Shown piece after piece: positions 41,781 through 50,615 of a stretch of 64,000 bases of DNA. The notes beneath the pieces are model-generated. The model did no database searches. It had not been told where the DNA came from and saw nothing but the letters and a program-made list of their open reading frames with translations. Source of the stretch: Cerasicoccus maritimus (GTDB lineage Bacteria > Verrucomicrobiota > Verrucomicrobiia > Opitutales > Cerasicoccaceae); NCBI GenBank assembly GCA_031296935.1, contig JAVDPD010000012.1, positions 1 through 64,000 on the forward strand, written 5' to 3'. Position numbers and translations under genes: made by a program. The stretch's first letter is position 1; each line of letters starts with the position of its first letter.

Positions 41781-42965
41781 ATGAAACTAAAAATGACTTT
41801 CAAGATACTCACGACATCCATCCTCACGCTGACTGCTGGCGCGCTCGCGCCGACGGCCTTTGCCCAAAGTCGGGCGGACAACACCGTGATCCTCGACGAG
41901 GCAGGGGTGCAGAACCTCCGCATCGAAACAGTGGTGGCCGACGAGGAAACCTTTGAAACGACTATCTTCACGATTGGACGCATTGAAGAAATACCCGCCA
42001 ACCGGTCGGTGGTCTCTTCGCGCATTGCGGGGCGCGTCGTTGAGCTCGATGCGTTCGAGGGCGACGTGGTCGAGAAGGACCAGTTAGTCGCCATTGTGGA
42101 GAGTCGCCAGCTGGGCGACCCGCCGCCGACCGTGAAGCTCTACGCGCCGCAGTCGGGGCTCGTAGTGGCGTCGCATGTGCGCCTGGGGCAGCCGGTGGAG
42201 CCATCGCAGGAGTTGATGGACATCTCCGACCAATCCACACTGTGGGCCGTGGCGCAGATTCCCGAGCAGGAAGCCGCGCAGGTGCACGTGGGCGATGTGG
42301 CGCGCATTCACGTGCCCTCGCTCGGCGAGCAATGGATCGAGGCCAAGCTGGCGCGCTTTGGCGTGAGCGCGGATCGGCAGGCGGGCACGGTGGAAGGCAT
42401 CTTTGTTATCGAGAACCCCGAGGGGCGTATGCGCCCGGGCATGCGCGCGGAGTTTTCCATCGTCGTGGACGAGCGCGAGTTCGTGCTCTCCGTGCCGCGC
42501 AGCGCCGTGCAGGGCGATCCGAGCAACCGCTATGTGTTCGTGAAAGACTTTGGCCTGGACCATGCGTTTATCAAATCCCCCGTGGTGCTCGGCGAAGAAA
42601 ACGAGCAGCGTGTGGAAGTGATCAGAGGCGTGTTTCCCGGCGACGAAGTCGTGACGCGCGGCTCCTATGGGCTGAGCTTTGCGGGCGCCGGTTCCGGCAT
42701 GTCGCTCAAGGAAGCGCTCGATGCCGCGCATGGCCATGAGCACAACGAAGACGGCTCCGAGATGACGCCCGAGCAACGGGCGGCCAACGCACGCGCCAAA
42801 GAAGAAGCAGCGATGCGCGCAGCGGGCATTGACCCGAATGCGCAAAGCGGCGGAATCTCGCTACCGCTGATGATTTATGCTGGCGTAGCGACGCTGCTCG
42901 CGCTCGTGCTGGCGCAGTTACTTTGGAATGCAAAGCGAACGAAGTCGGAGGGCAGCAATGCTTGA
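41781..42965 (+). CDS. czcB: CzcB-like periplasmic adaptor of an RND efflux pump
   Basis: The 394-residue protein (from MKLKMTFKILTTSILTLTAG) has a signal peptide, a lipoyl/barrel-sandwich region (VVSSRIAGRVVELDAFEGDV, YAPQSGLVVASHVRLGQPVE), a beta-barrel (TLWAVAQIPEQEAAQVHVGD) and a membrane-proximal part. Unusual for the family, it ends with a His-containing linker (AHGHEHNEDGS) and a C-terminal membrane helix (LPLMIYAGVATLLALVLAQL), so it may be anchored at both ends or fixed to the pump. The frame is open 128 codons further upstream through palindromic repeats; the start at 41781 is taken from the signal peptide. It overlaps the pump gene by 8 bp. Confidence 0.87.
   Translation: MKLKMTFKILTTSILTLTAGALAPTAFAQSRADNTVILDEAGVQNLRIETVVADEETFETTIFTIGRIEEIPANRSVVSSRIAGRVVELDAFEGDVVEKDQLVAIVESRQLGDPPPTVKLYAPQSGLVVASHVRLGQPVEPSQELMDISDQSTLWAVAQIPEQEAAQVHVGDVARIHVPSLGEQWIEAKLARFGVSADRQAGTVEGIFVIENPEGRMRPGMRAEFSIVVDEREFVLSVPRSAVQGDPSNRYVFVKDFGLDHAFIKSPVVLGEENEQRVEVIRGVFPGDEVVTRGSYGLSFAGAGSGMSLKEALDAAHGHEHNEDGSEMTPEQRAANARAKEEAAMRAAGIDPNAQSGGISLPLMIYAGVATLLALVLAQLLWNAKRTKSEGSNA
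42920..42936. repeat. ACTTTGC-type palindrome, imperfect
   Basis: ACTTTGGAATGCAAAGC, inside the adaptor gene's last codons; two arm positions deviate. Confidence 0.6.
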
Positions 42966-45900
42966 TCGGCTGATACGTTTTTCGCTGGGGCAACGAGTCA
43001 TCATCCTCGTGGCCGCTATCGTGGTGCTCGTCTTTGCCTGGCGCACCACGCAGGAACTCCCCGTGGAGGTCTTACCCGACTTAACCAAACCCACCGTGAC
43101 CATCCTCACCGAAGCGCCCGGCTACTCGCCCGAGGAAGTCGAAACGCTGGTGACGATCCCCCTCGAAAATGCGCTGATGGGCGTGAACCACGTGACGCGT
43201 CTGCGAACCGTGAACGACATTGGCCTGTCGCTGGCATTTGTCGAATTCGAGTGGGGCACGGACATCTACCGCGCGCGGCAGTTTGTGCAGGAGCGCTTGG
43301 CCAATGTGCAGGAGCAGCTGCCCGAAGGCGTGACACCCTACATGACGCCGGTCGCCTCACTGATGGGCAACATCATGCTCGTGGGCGTCGTCGACAAGAC
43401 GGGCGACATGGCACCGCGCGACCTGCGCACGCTCGCCGACTGGACCGTGGCGCGCCGCCTACAGGCGATCCCCGGCGTGGCCGAAGTGCTCGCGATGGGC
43501 GGCGGCGTGGCGCAGATCCAAGTGCAGCCCAATCCCGACCGCATGCTCGCGCTTGGCATCAGCTATGAGCAGATTCGCGAGGCGGCGACCAATGCAGTGA
43601 GCAACACCACGGGCGGCTTTTTAACGGAGCGGCCCGAGGAGATCATGGTGCGCAACCTAGCTATGACCACCGACCTCGATGCGATTGCCGACACCGTCGT
43701 TGTCCACGAGAAAGACCGGCCCATCCGCCTGCGCGATGTGGCGACGGTCGTGTGGGATGTGCAGCCAATGCGCGGCGACGCGGGCCTCGCCACGCGTGAC
43801 TTTGCCGACGGCGAGATGAGTCGGCGCGGCGTGATCCTGAGCGTGACCAAAGCGCCCGGGTTCAGCACACTGACGCTGACCGACGAGCTCGAAGACGCCA
43901 TTGCCCAAATGCAGGAAACGCTGCCCGAGGGCGTGGAGCTGGTGAGCGTATACCGGCAGTCGGAGTTCATCAACCTGTCGATTCATAACCTCGAGGAAGC
44001 GCTGCGCGACGGGGCGATCATGGTGGCGATTGTGCTGCTGTTGTTCCTGCTCAACTTGCGCATCACGCTGATTACACTGACCGCGATTCCGCTCTCGCTC
44101 GGCATCACGGTGCTGGTGTTCGACTGGATGCAGTTGTCCGTTAACTCGATGACCTTGGGCGGGCTCGCAGTGGCGATCGGCATGGTGGTGGACGACGCCA
44201 TTGTCGACGTGGAGAACGTGTTCCGCCGCCTGCGTGAAAACGCGGGCAAGTCGACACCGTTGCCGAAGCTAGAAGTCATTGCGCGCGCCTCGGCCGAGGT
44301 GCGCTCTTCGATCTTTTACGCTACGGTGCTGATCATACTCGTGTTCCTGCCGCTCATGGCGCTAACCGGATTAGAGGGGCGTTTGTTCCAGCCCATTGCC
44401 ATCGCGACGATCGTTAGCATGGCCGCGTCGTTCCTGGTATCGCTCACGGTGATTCCGGTGCTGAGCTCGTTCCTGCTCAACCCGAAGCCCGGTGGCCGCG
44501 CGCACGAAGGCACGTTCATCGAGCGCGGCGTGAAGGGGCTCTTCCGCGCGACGGCGCTACGCATGGCCTTGGCGCAACCGTTACTCGTCATCGCCGGCAC
44601 CCTGGTGCTAATTGCGGTGGCCGGCGTTGCGCTCTCCAAGATGTCAGGCAACTTCCTGCCGGCGTTCCGTGAACCGACGGCGTTGATTGCGACCACGATG
44701 TCGCCCGGCACCTCGCTGAAGCAAACCACCGAAGTGGCCGACGTGGCGACGGATCTACTGATTCAGATTCCGGAGATTCGCACTGTGGGCTATCGTGTGG
44801 GGCGCGCGGAAAATGGCGACCACGTGGTGCCGGTTTCGACAGTGGAGTTCGACATCGAGTTCATCGAAGAATTTGACCGACCGCGTGATGAAGTGATGGA
44901 AGAAATGCGCGCCACCATGCGCAGCATCCCCGGCACCTTCAGCGCGATGAGCACACCGCTCGCGGACCGCATCGGCCACATGCTCAGCGGCGTCTCGGCG
45001 AAGATCGCGATTAAGATCTACGGGCCCGACCTCGAAGAGCTGCGCAAGCTGGGCACCGACGTCGCCGAGATCGCGCGCGGCATTCCCGGGCTCGAAGAAG
45101 CCCGCATCGAGCAGCAGGCGCCCATCCCGCAACTACGCATCGAAGTGGACCGCCAACGGGCGCTGGCTTATGGCGTGACGCCAGGCGCGCTCAATGAGCA
45201 GCTCTCCGCGATGATTGGCGGCGAGGCCGTGGCGGAGGTTTACTCCGGGCAACGCGTGTTCGATCTGGTCGTGCGTTTGCCGATTGATTGGCGCGAATCG
45301 CCCGAGCGCCTTGAGCGCATGTATATCGACACGCAAAGCGGTCAACGCATTCCGCTCAGCTACGTGGCGAACCTGCGTTACGCGACGGGCCCCAACACCA
45401 TCCTGCGCGAGAATACGCTGCGGCGCTTCGTGGTGTCGATCAACCCAACGAGCAACGACCTGAATGCGCTCGTGGAAACTTTGCAACGCAAAGTAAGCGA
45501 AGAAGTGAAGTTGCCCAGTGGCTATTCGCTGAACTTCGAAGGCGAGTATCAAGCGCAAGCCGACGCTAAGCGCACAATCCTACTGTCGTCGCTGCTGGTG
45601 GTGCTCGTGATTGGCGTTTTGCTCTACAGTTACTTCCGCAGCTTTGCGTTTGTGCTGCTGGTGTTTAGCATCGTGCCGGTGTCGCTGGTGGGCGGCGTCT
45701 TGCTGACGTCGCTTACGCTGAACAACATCAGCATTGCGACACTGGTGGGCTTCATCGCGGTGAGTGGCATTGCCGCGCGCAACAACATCATGCTGCTCGC
45801 GCACTACCTGCACCTGATGCGGCAGGAGGGCATGGCGTTCTCGAAGGAGCTCGCGATGCGCGGCGCGGAAGAGCGCTTGTTGCCGATTCTCATGACGGCC

Positions 45901-46107
45901 ATCTCCGCTGGCTTGGCGCTACTGCCGCTCGTGCTCGCAGCGGATGATCCCGGCAAGGAAATCCTCAACCCGATTGCGATTGTGATCCTCGGCGGGCTGG
46001 CCACCAGCACTGCGCTGGGGCTGCTCATCACGCCGTCGATCTTCTATGCATTCTATGAAAAGGCGGCCCAGAAATCCATCGAACGCGGTTCCAGCGCCAG
46101 CGAATAA
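42958..46107 (+). CDS. czcA: CzcA/CusA-type heavy-metal RND pump
   Basis: The 1,049-residue inner-membrane proton/cation antiporter has the standard RND plan: one helix, a large periplasmic loop, six helices, a second loop and six helices. Landmarks are LPVEVLPDLTKPTV, EAPGYSPEEVETLVTIPLE and, in helix 4, IGMVVDDAIVDVENVFRRL, where charged residues carry protons. The start at 42958 (MLDRLIRFSLGQRV) overlaps the adaptor gene stop. Helix-4 residues and the neighbouring His-rich protein point to divalent or monovalent metal export, but Co/Zn/Cd versus Cu/Ag cannot be decided. Confidence 0.92.
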   Translation: MLDRLIRFSLGQRVIILVAAIVVLVFAWRTTQELPVEVLPDLTKPTVTILTEAPGYSPEEVETLVTIPLENALMGVNHVTRLRTVNDIGLSLAFVEFEWGTDIYRARQFVQERLANVQEQLPEGVTPYMTPVASLMGNIMLVGVVDKTGDMAPRDLRTLADWTVARRLQAIPGVAEVLAMGGGVAQIQVQPNPDRMLALGISYEQIREAATNAVSNTTGGFLTERPEEIMVRNLAMTTDLDAIADTVVVHEKDRPIRLRDVATVVWDVQPMRGDAGLATRDFADGEMSRRGVILSVTKAPGFSTLTLTDELEDAIAQMQETLPEGVELVSVYRQSEFINLSIHNLEEALRDGAIMVAIVLLLFLLNLRITLITLTAIPLSLGITVLVFDWMQLSVNSMTLGGLAVAIGMVVDDAIVDVENVFRRLRENAGKSTPLPKLEVIARASAEVRSSIFYATVLIILVFLPLMALTGLEGRLFQPIAIATIVSMAASFLVSLTVIPVLSSFLLNPKPGGRAHEGTFIERGVKGLFRATALRMALAQPLLVIAGTLVLIAVAGVALSKMSGNFLPAFREPTALIATTMSPGTSLKQTTEVADVATDLLIQIPEIRTVGYRVGRAENGDHVVPVSTVEFDIEFIEEFDRPRDEVMEEMRATMRSIPGTFSAMSTPLADRIGHMLSGVSAKIAIKIYGPDLEELRKLGTDVAEIARGIPGLEEARIEQQAPIPQLRIEVDRQRALAYGVTPGALNEQLSAMIGGEAVAEVYSGQRVFDLVVRLPIDWRESPERLERMYIDTQSGQRIPLSYVANLRYATGPNTILRENTLRRFVVSINPTSNDLNALVETLQRKVSEEVKLPSGYSLNFEGEYQAQADAKRTILLSSLLVVLVIGVLLYSYFRSFAFVLLVFSIVPVSLVGGVLLTSLTLNNISIATLVGFIAVSGIAARNNIMLLAHYLHLMRQEGMAFSKELAMRGAEERLLPILMTAISAGLALLPLVLAADDPGKEILNPIAIVILGGLATSTALGLLITPSIFYAFYEKAAQKSIERGSSASE
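45478..45494. repeat. ACTTTGC palindrome (loop AAC) inside the pump gene
   Basis: Perfect 7-bp arms within codons for ETLQRKVS; the palindrome is coding. Confidence 0.9.
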
Positions 46108-46127
46108 CTTAAAAGCCAACAACGAAA

Positions 46128-46643
46128 ATGAAACACATTATGAAAACCAAAATCCTCCTACTTGCGTTTGCGCTTTGCGGCGCAATCAATGTAAACGCAC
46201 AACACGACCATGACCACGACCATGACCACGACCACGGTGATCACGGGCATGGCGATCATGGCCACAGCCATGAGCAGGCGAAGGCCGGCCCCAATGGCGG
46301 CAAGGTCGTTGAAGCAACCGAGCCGCACTTTGAGCTGTTCATTCAGGACGACCGCAAGGTGCGTGTGACCTTCCTCAATGACGAGCTCAAGCCAATGGCG
46401 CATGATGGTGCCACGGTATCGGCCATCGGCGGTGATCGCAGCAAGCCCGCGCGCCTGAGCTTTGAGCAGGTCGCCGGCGCTTATGTCTCGACCGAGCCCA
46501 TGCCCGACGGCGCCAACGTGCCGCTGATCCTCCGCGTGAAGCCTGACCAAAAGAGCAAGACCGCGACGGCGCGCATCAACATTAACCTGGCTCAATGCCC
46601 CACCTGCGACTTTAAGGAATACGCCTGCATCTGCGGGCATTGA
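46128..46643 (+). CDS. His-rich exported metal-binding protein
   Basis: The 171-residue protein has a signal peptide (KTKILLLAFALCGAINVNA) followed by a run of alternating His and Asp/Gly (QHDHDHDHDHDHGDHGHGD) typical of periplasmic zinc/copper/nickel buffers. The rest is a small beta domain (GPNGGKVVEATEPHFELFIQ, RKVRVTFLNDELKPMAHDG) found in proteins coded next to RND metal pumps. The C-terminus has paired Cys (CPTCDFKEYACICGH). It is last in the efflux operon, 20 bp after the pump gene, and ends at a strong terminator. Confidence 0.8.
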   Translation: MKHIMKTKILLLAFALCGAINVNAQHDHDHDHDHDHGDHGHGDHGHSHEQAKAGPNGGKVVEATEPHFELFIQDDRKVRVTFLNDELKPMAHDGATVSAIGGDRSKPARLSFEQVAGAYVSTEPMPDGANVPLILRVKPDQKSKTATARININLAQCPTCDFKEYACICGH

Positions 46644-46672
46644 TCAGCGGGCACACACATCCCTCTAAACAA

Positions 46673-46713
46673 AATGGCTCCACTGTGAACAATCAGTGGA
46701 GCCATTGTTTTTT
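46673..46713. terminator. Strong bidirectional terminator
   Basis: AATGGCTCCACTG pairs perfectly with CAGTGGAGCCATT around an eight-base loop and is followed by GTTTTTT on the plus strand and by TTTTG on the minus strand. It separates the convergent metal operon and the GH28-like gene. Confidence 0.95.
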
Positions 46714-46728
46714 CGTCTTATTTCAAAG

Positions 46729-49602
46729 CTAGTGGATTCTCACATTGGAGAAATAGCCGTTGGCGCCGACGTTGGCATCGTCGTCATTCAAGAACGTGAG
46801 GTAGCGAATGAATCCGGTGTAATACTGCCCGATCGGAATGACGTAGTGCTGATACCCATTTCCGCTGTAGGTTTCATAGTCGCGGATCGCCCAATTCTGA
46901 GTGCCGTATAGTTCAAAGGCCTGGCTTTGGCCATGCACGTTATCGCCATCGAAACCAATGCCTTGGATCTCGCCCTCAACCGTGCTCTGGTAATCAAACT
47001 CCAGCACTGTATCACTCGTGATGGTGTAATTGAGATCGATCTTTTTCCAAGCATTGCCGCTGAGCAGCAAGGTCGCGCCATCATCTTGAACCGTATACGA
47101 ACCATAATCCTGACCGCTCCCATAAGACGTCACGCTGTGGTCATTGAAGTTGATGCGCACATCGCCTGCGCGTTCGAGAATCCATTGGCTGCTCGTATCG
47201 CTAGCGTCGATCACATCGCATTCGGCATAACCGAATAGACCATCGGTGTGCAGGTAGGAAGTCGATGCCCAGCGATTGTGAATCCGCGCGTGGAAGCCGT
47301 CGTAGTCTTCAATCGCCCAATGCGAGGTCCACGCGCCCGTCTTAATGGAGGTGCTTTCTACATAGTCCAGATTGGTTCCCTCGTAGCGGCTTTCCAGATT
47401 CCAAGTGCGGCTGCTCACCCGATTCACCACTCGGTAAAAACTGCCGTATTCCTCAAGCTTCCAATGCGACGTCAAGTCGTCAGCGGCCATGGCGTCATAC
47501 TGAGTAATGTCGGCATCGTTGTAGTAATCCAGGAAGAGGTATTCATTCGTTAAACGATTTCGAATGCGGTAATACTCACCCGCTGGCGGCAGCCCGTCAT
47601 TAGGCGTGAATGAGAAGTTGGGCGTGTCGGGGCCAACTTCGATTCGAGACGACGTGCTGGTGACGGTAGAGCCGTTGATGCTGATGTTTTCGAAGGAGAC
47701 ATTTTCAGCCTGATAGGCGCTGCTCCAACCAGACGTGAGCATGTACTGCCCCCCATGCTCACCGGTGCAAGTGATGCCCTTGAACGTAACGTCATCAACA
47801 TGCCCGGGCAGACGAACAGTCATCCAATGGTTAATCGTCGGCCGCACCAAGATGAACGCGCTCTCGCTGGCGGCATTTGCCATCGCACGAATATCTTCAA
47901 AGAGCACGTTCGGCCCGACGGTTCCGTTTTCTCCGGGCTCAATAAGAAAGGCCGGATTACTCTCGCCGTAGTGAATGATGTCGCAATCCGTGACGGAGAT
48001 ATTGCTCATGTTGTTGGCCCGCGTTTCATGGCCGAGCAGGAATATCCGGGCGCGGTCTCCCCAGAAGACGCAGTTGTTGATCGCGATGTTATCGAGGTCG
48101 GTCCGCAGATCGCTCATGCCCTTAAAGGTGATGCAGTCATCGTCGGTGCGGATGAAGCAATTTTCGATGGTCTGATTCACCGTGCCGTTCACCATGTCAA
48201 TGCCATCGTCGTTGGTCATGTGGCCATTGCAGATTTTCAGATTCGAAATGAGCAGGCCGTCCGTATTCCAGGTAACCACAGTCCACGCCCAAGAGGAGCG
48301 AATCGTGATGCCGTCGATCGCGCAGTTTAAGGCGCCGTTGATATGCACCGGGTAGGTCGTTGGGCCGCTGTTTTTCGCGTAGCACGATCCATCCAAAATG
48401 CCGCGCCCAGCGATTGTTCCATTTTCACAATCGAACATCGTGACGCCCGCTTGCACAAAGGCGCCGCCGGCCAAATAAAGCGTCTGGTCATCAATCAGGT
48501 CGATGCGGCCAACTTCAGCATACATGCCAGGCCCATAATAAAGAACATCCGGGTCGTTGGGATGCGGCGGGGTTAGGTCTGGCGCAGTCGCAAAGATATG
48601 CAGCGCGTTATCGGTGTCGGCTCCATCCGGCAGCACCGTAATCTGCGCCGGATCACTCACGCTGAAGGTGATGGTATTGCCATTCACCGTTGGGCTGATG
48701 CCCATAGATTCCGGCAAGATTACTGGATTGGATACGGCGACATTGGACGTAACTGACACAACCACCGAGTCAGAGAAATCAAACAAACAGAAGTCATACG
48801 CGTAACCATTGTTCTCCGCCCCAGCGTAAACATCCACCGAGGCGCCATCGACACTCACTGTGTAGTCCGCTGAAAGCGGCGCGCCTAGGGGAGCCGGATA
48901 CGTCATTAGATCTTTGACGGTTAAGACTTCAGTCCAGCCCGTGGAGTTATAGCGATTCGCCCAACTGTCTGGCGTCAGATAGGCGAGCCATGAGTATTGC
49001 TGACCATCGGCAGCGGACTCGGGAACAATGAAGTCGAGGTCCAGGCTTCCCAATCCAGAATCCACCGGGGTGTCCGCAAAATCCACATACACGCCGTCCG
49101 ATACGCGGCGGACAATGGTTCTGAGGATAATGCCATCCGCCGGCGAATTGAAGTGCACCGTCATGCCGACAGTCTGCCCGGCAAATGCCTCTTCGGGGCC
49201 ACTGACTGTCACATCGACAACTGACAGCGTTTCCGTCCAACCCGTTGAGACATAGCGATTGCTCCAGCTGTCGGGCGTCAGGTAGGCGAGCCAATCGTAT
49301 TCTTCGCCATTGGCTACGCCGAGCGGCACCGTCCAGTCGATCTTCACCGTGCCACCGCCCGCGACCACAGTGGTGTCGATCGCCTGCATGTAGGCACCAT
49401 CGGAAACGCGGCGCACAATAGTTCGCAGGATGGTGTTGTCCGCCGGAGAGTCGAAGTGGGCGGTCGCGGTGATGGTTTGCCCTGCGCATGCTTTGTCAGG
49501 ACCGGAAATATTTACCTCCGCAGCGAGGCATGAAGTGGACACCAAGCATAGCCAGAGGAACGAATAGGATACGGCGAAAAGCCGTTTAAGCACAACATTC
49601 AT
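46729..49602 (-). CDS. Secreted GH28-like beta-helix hydrolase with lectin domain
   Basis: The 957-residue protein has a signal peptide (1-28), two near-identical Ig-like repeats (about 29-130 and 131-231; e.g. ILRTIVRRVSDG in both), a catalytic beta-helix (about 240-690), a ricin-type lectin domain (about 697-835; YYRIRNRLTNEYLFL) and a C-terminal jelly-roll (about 840-957). In the beta-helix, GPGMYAEVGRIDL, YLAGGAFVQAGV and AGRGILDGS match polysaccharidases of GH28/GH49 type, and NDDGIDM (464-470), TDDDCITFKG (486-495) and LGHE (523-526) align with the NTD, DD and GHG motifs of GH28. The glycan target is unknown. It is monocistronic and convergent with the metal operon. Confidence 0.8.
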   Translation of the reverse strand: MNVVLKRLFAVSYSFLWLCLVSTSCLAAEVNISGPDKACAGQTITATAHFDSPADNTILRTIVRRVSDGAYMQAIDTTVVAGGGTVKIDWTVPLGVANGEEYDWLAYLTPDSWSNRYVSTGWTETLSVVDVTVSGPEEAFAGQTVGMTVHFNSPADGIILRTIVRRVSDGVYVDFADTPVDSGLGSLDLDFIVPESAADGQQYSWLAYLTPDSWANRYNSTGWTEVLTVKDLMTYPAPLGAPLSADYTVSVDGASVDVYAGAENNGYAYDFCLFDFSDSVVVSVTSNVAVSNPVILPESMGISPTVNGNTITFSVSDPAQITVLPDGADTDNALHIFATAPDLTPPHPNDPDVLYYGPGMYAEVGRIDLIDDQTLYLAGGAFVQAGVTMFDCENGTIAGRGILDGSCYAKNSGPTTYPVHINGALNCAIDGITIRSSWAWTVVTWNTDGLLISNLKICNGHMTNDDGIDMVNGTVNQTIENCFIRTDDDCITFKGMSDLRTDLDNIAINNCVFWGDRARIFLLGHETRANNMSNISVTDCDIIHYGESNPAFLIEPGENGTVGPNVLFEDIRAMANAASESAFILVRPTINHWMTVRLPGHVDDVTFKGITCTGEHGGQYMLTSGWSSAYQAENVSFENISINGSTVTSTSSRIEVGPDTPNFSFTPNDGLPPAGEYYRIRNRLTNEYLFLDYYNDADITQYDAMAADDLTSHWKLEEYGSFYRVVNRVSSRTWNLESRYEGTNLDYVESTSIKTGAWTSHWAIEDYDGFHARIHNRWASTSYLHTDGLFGYAECDVIDASDTSSQWILERAGDVRINFNDHSVTSYGSGQDYGSYTVQDDGATLLLSGNAWKKIDLNYTITSDTVLEFDYQSTVEGEIQGIGFDGDNVHGQSQAFELYGTQNWAIRDYETYSGNGYQHYVIPIGQYYTGFIRYLTFLNDDDANVGANGYFSNVRIH

Positions 49603-50029
49603 AGGTAATCATTCAGGGGTTTGAATTCTAACAGCCGGTTCGAGTAACTGGCTGCGATCAGCTATTTCTATCTGCAATTGCCCGACCCGATATGAATAAG
49701 CACAGCTCCTCCAAAGGTCCGCAGACACTTTAAGCAGGCAGACTCCTATCTTGGTAAAGCTAAGCCAACCGATGAAGTAGACTCAGTGAGACTCTCGGGG
49801 TGTTACTGGGTAGTACGCATATTTGGCGGGTAACGCGATATGCAACTACGGTCTCCCAAACAGTAATGATAGACGAGTATCAACGACACGCAATTCTGGG
49901 TAAATCATTGCCCGATTTGGTACGTCTATCTGCAATACCATCGCCAGATAATGAAGCCGACAGGTTATTCGAGATAACATCAAGTTACCGCACAGCATTG
50001 CTCAAGCCGACAACCAATGATAGATCTAA
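49603..50029. other. Gene-free interval
   Basis: It presumably carries the promoter of the GH28-like gene. An ORF from 49800 lacks family features and runs into the MITE, so it is not called. Confidence 0.5.
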
Positions 50030-50191
50030 GAGGGCGTCTAAAAACTCAAGTGGTCTTCGTCGGAGTGCGTCTTCGAGGGTCAAAATATCATTTCTTCATC
50101 TCGACGAAACTGGTTTCGCCTCGATTCAGAAGCCGAAATTTTGCCCCTCGAATACATCTCGCCGACTCGATCAGACTTTTTAGACGTCCTC
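50030..50191 (-). mobile_element. MITE, copy 2 (inverted relative to copy 1)
   Basis: The 162-bp element has ends GAGGGCGTCTAAAAA and TTTTTAGACGTCCTC. It is flanked by TAA on both sides (50027-50029 and 50192-50194), a clean three-base target duplication. It is non-coding. Confidence 0.9.
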
Positions 50192-50385
50192 TAAAACAAT
50201 GCCTCGCGAACAAGCTCGGCGTCGATGGGCGTGACCAATTTGTGGCGGCTCCGCAAGACTGGGATGAGCAGGCGCGCGGAGTCCCAGCTTTCGAGCCTGA
50301 TGAAGGTGCGCCAGGCGCAGAGCTTGGAACAGCGCTGGACGCGCTGCTTCCCTAGCCAGAGGTCAGCCCAATTGCCCTGAGAAAG
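50191..50385 (-). pseudogene. C-terminal gene fragment ending at the MITE
   Basis: A minus-strand open frame without a start codon reads ADLWLGKQRVQRCSKLCAW, then RTFIRLESWDSARLLIPVLR and VTPIDAELVREALF, ending in a TAG whose first base is the end of the MITE. It looks like the tail of a lost protein gene, of unknown family. Its protein-like composition is the only support. Confidence 0.4.
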
Positions 50386-50615
50386 CTACAGATATGCGAG
50401 CGACAACACACTCCGGGCAAGCAGGCCACGGACACAAAAACCACACGCCCCAATATTCATCCATCTGAAGGAAGGCAGCAACAGTGTCATGATACAAATT
50501 CGCTCGTGGCCAAGTTGGCATAGAGGAGACTCCCCAATGTTCCGTTCCCCCGCCCACACGCGACAGCTCGCATCGGCAATTGACTTTGTGGGCTGGCTGA
50601 ATGTCCTGTAGGGCC

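Noticed and set aside
49800..50183. 127-residue plus-strand ORF running into MITE copy 2
   Set aside because: Its last third is MITE sequence and the first part has no recognisable family or ribosome binding site.
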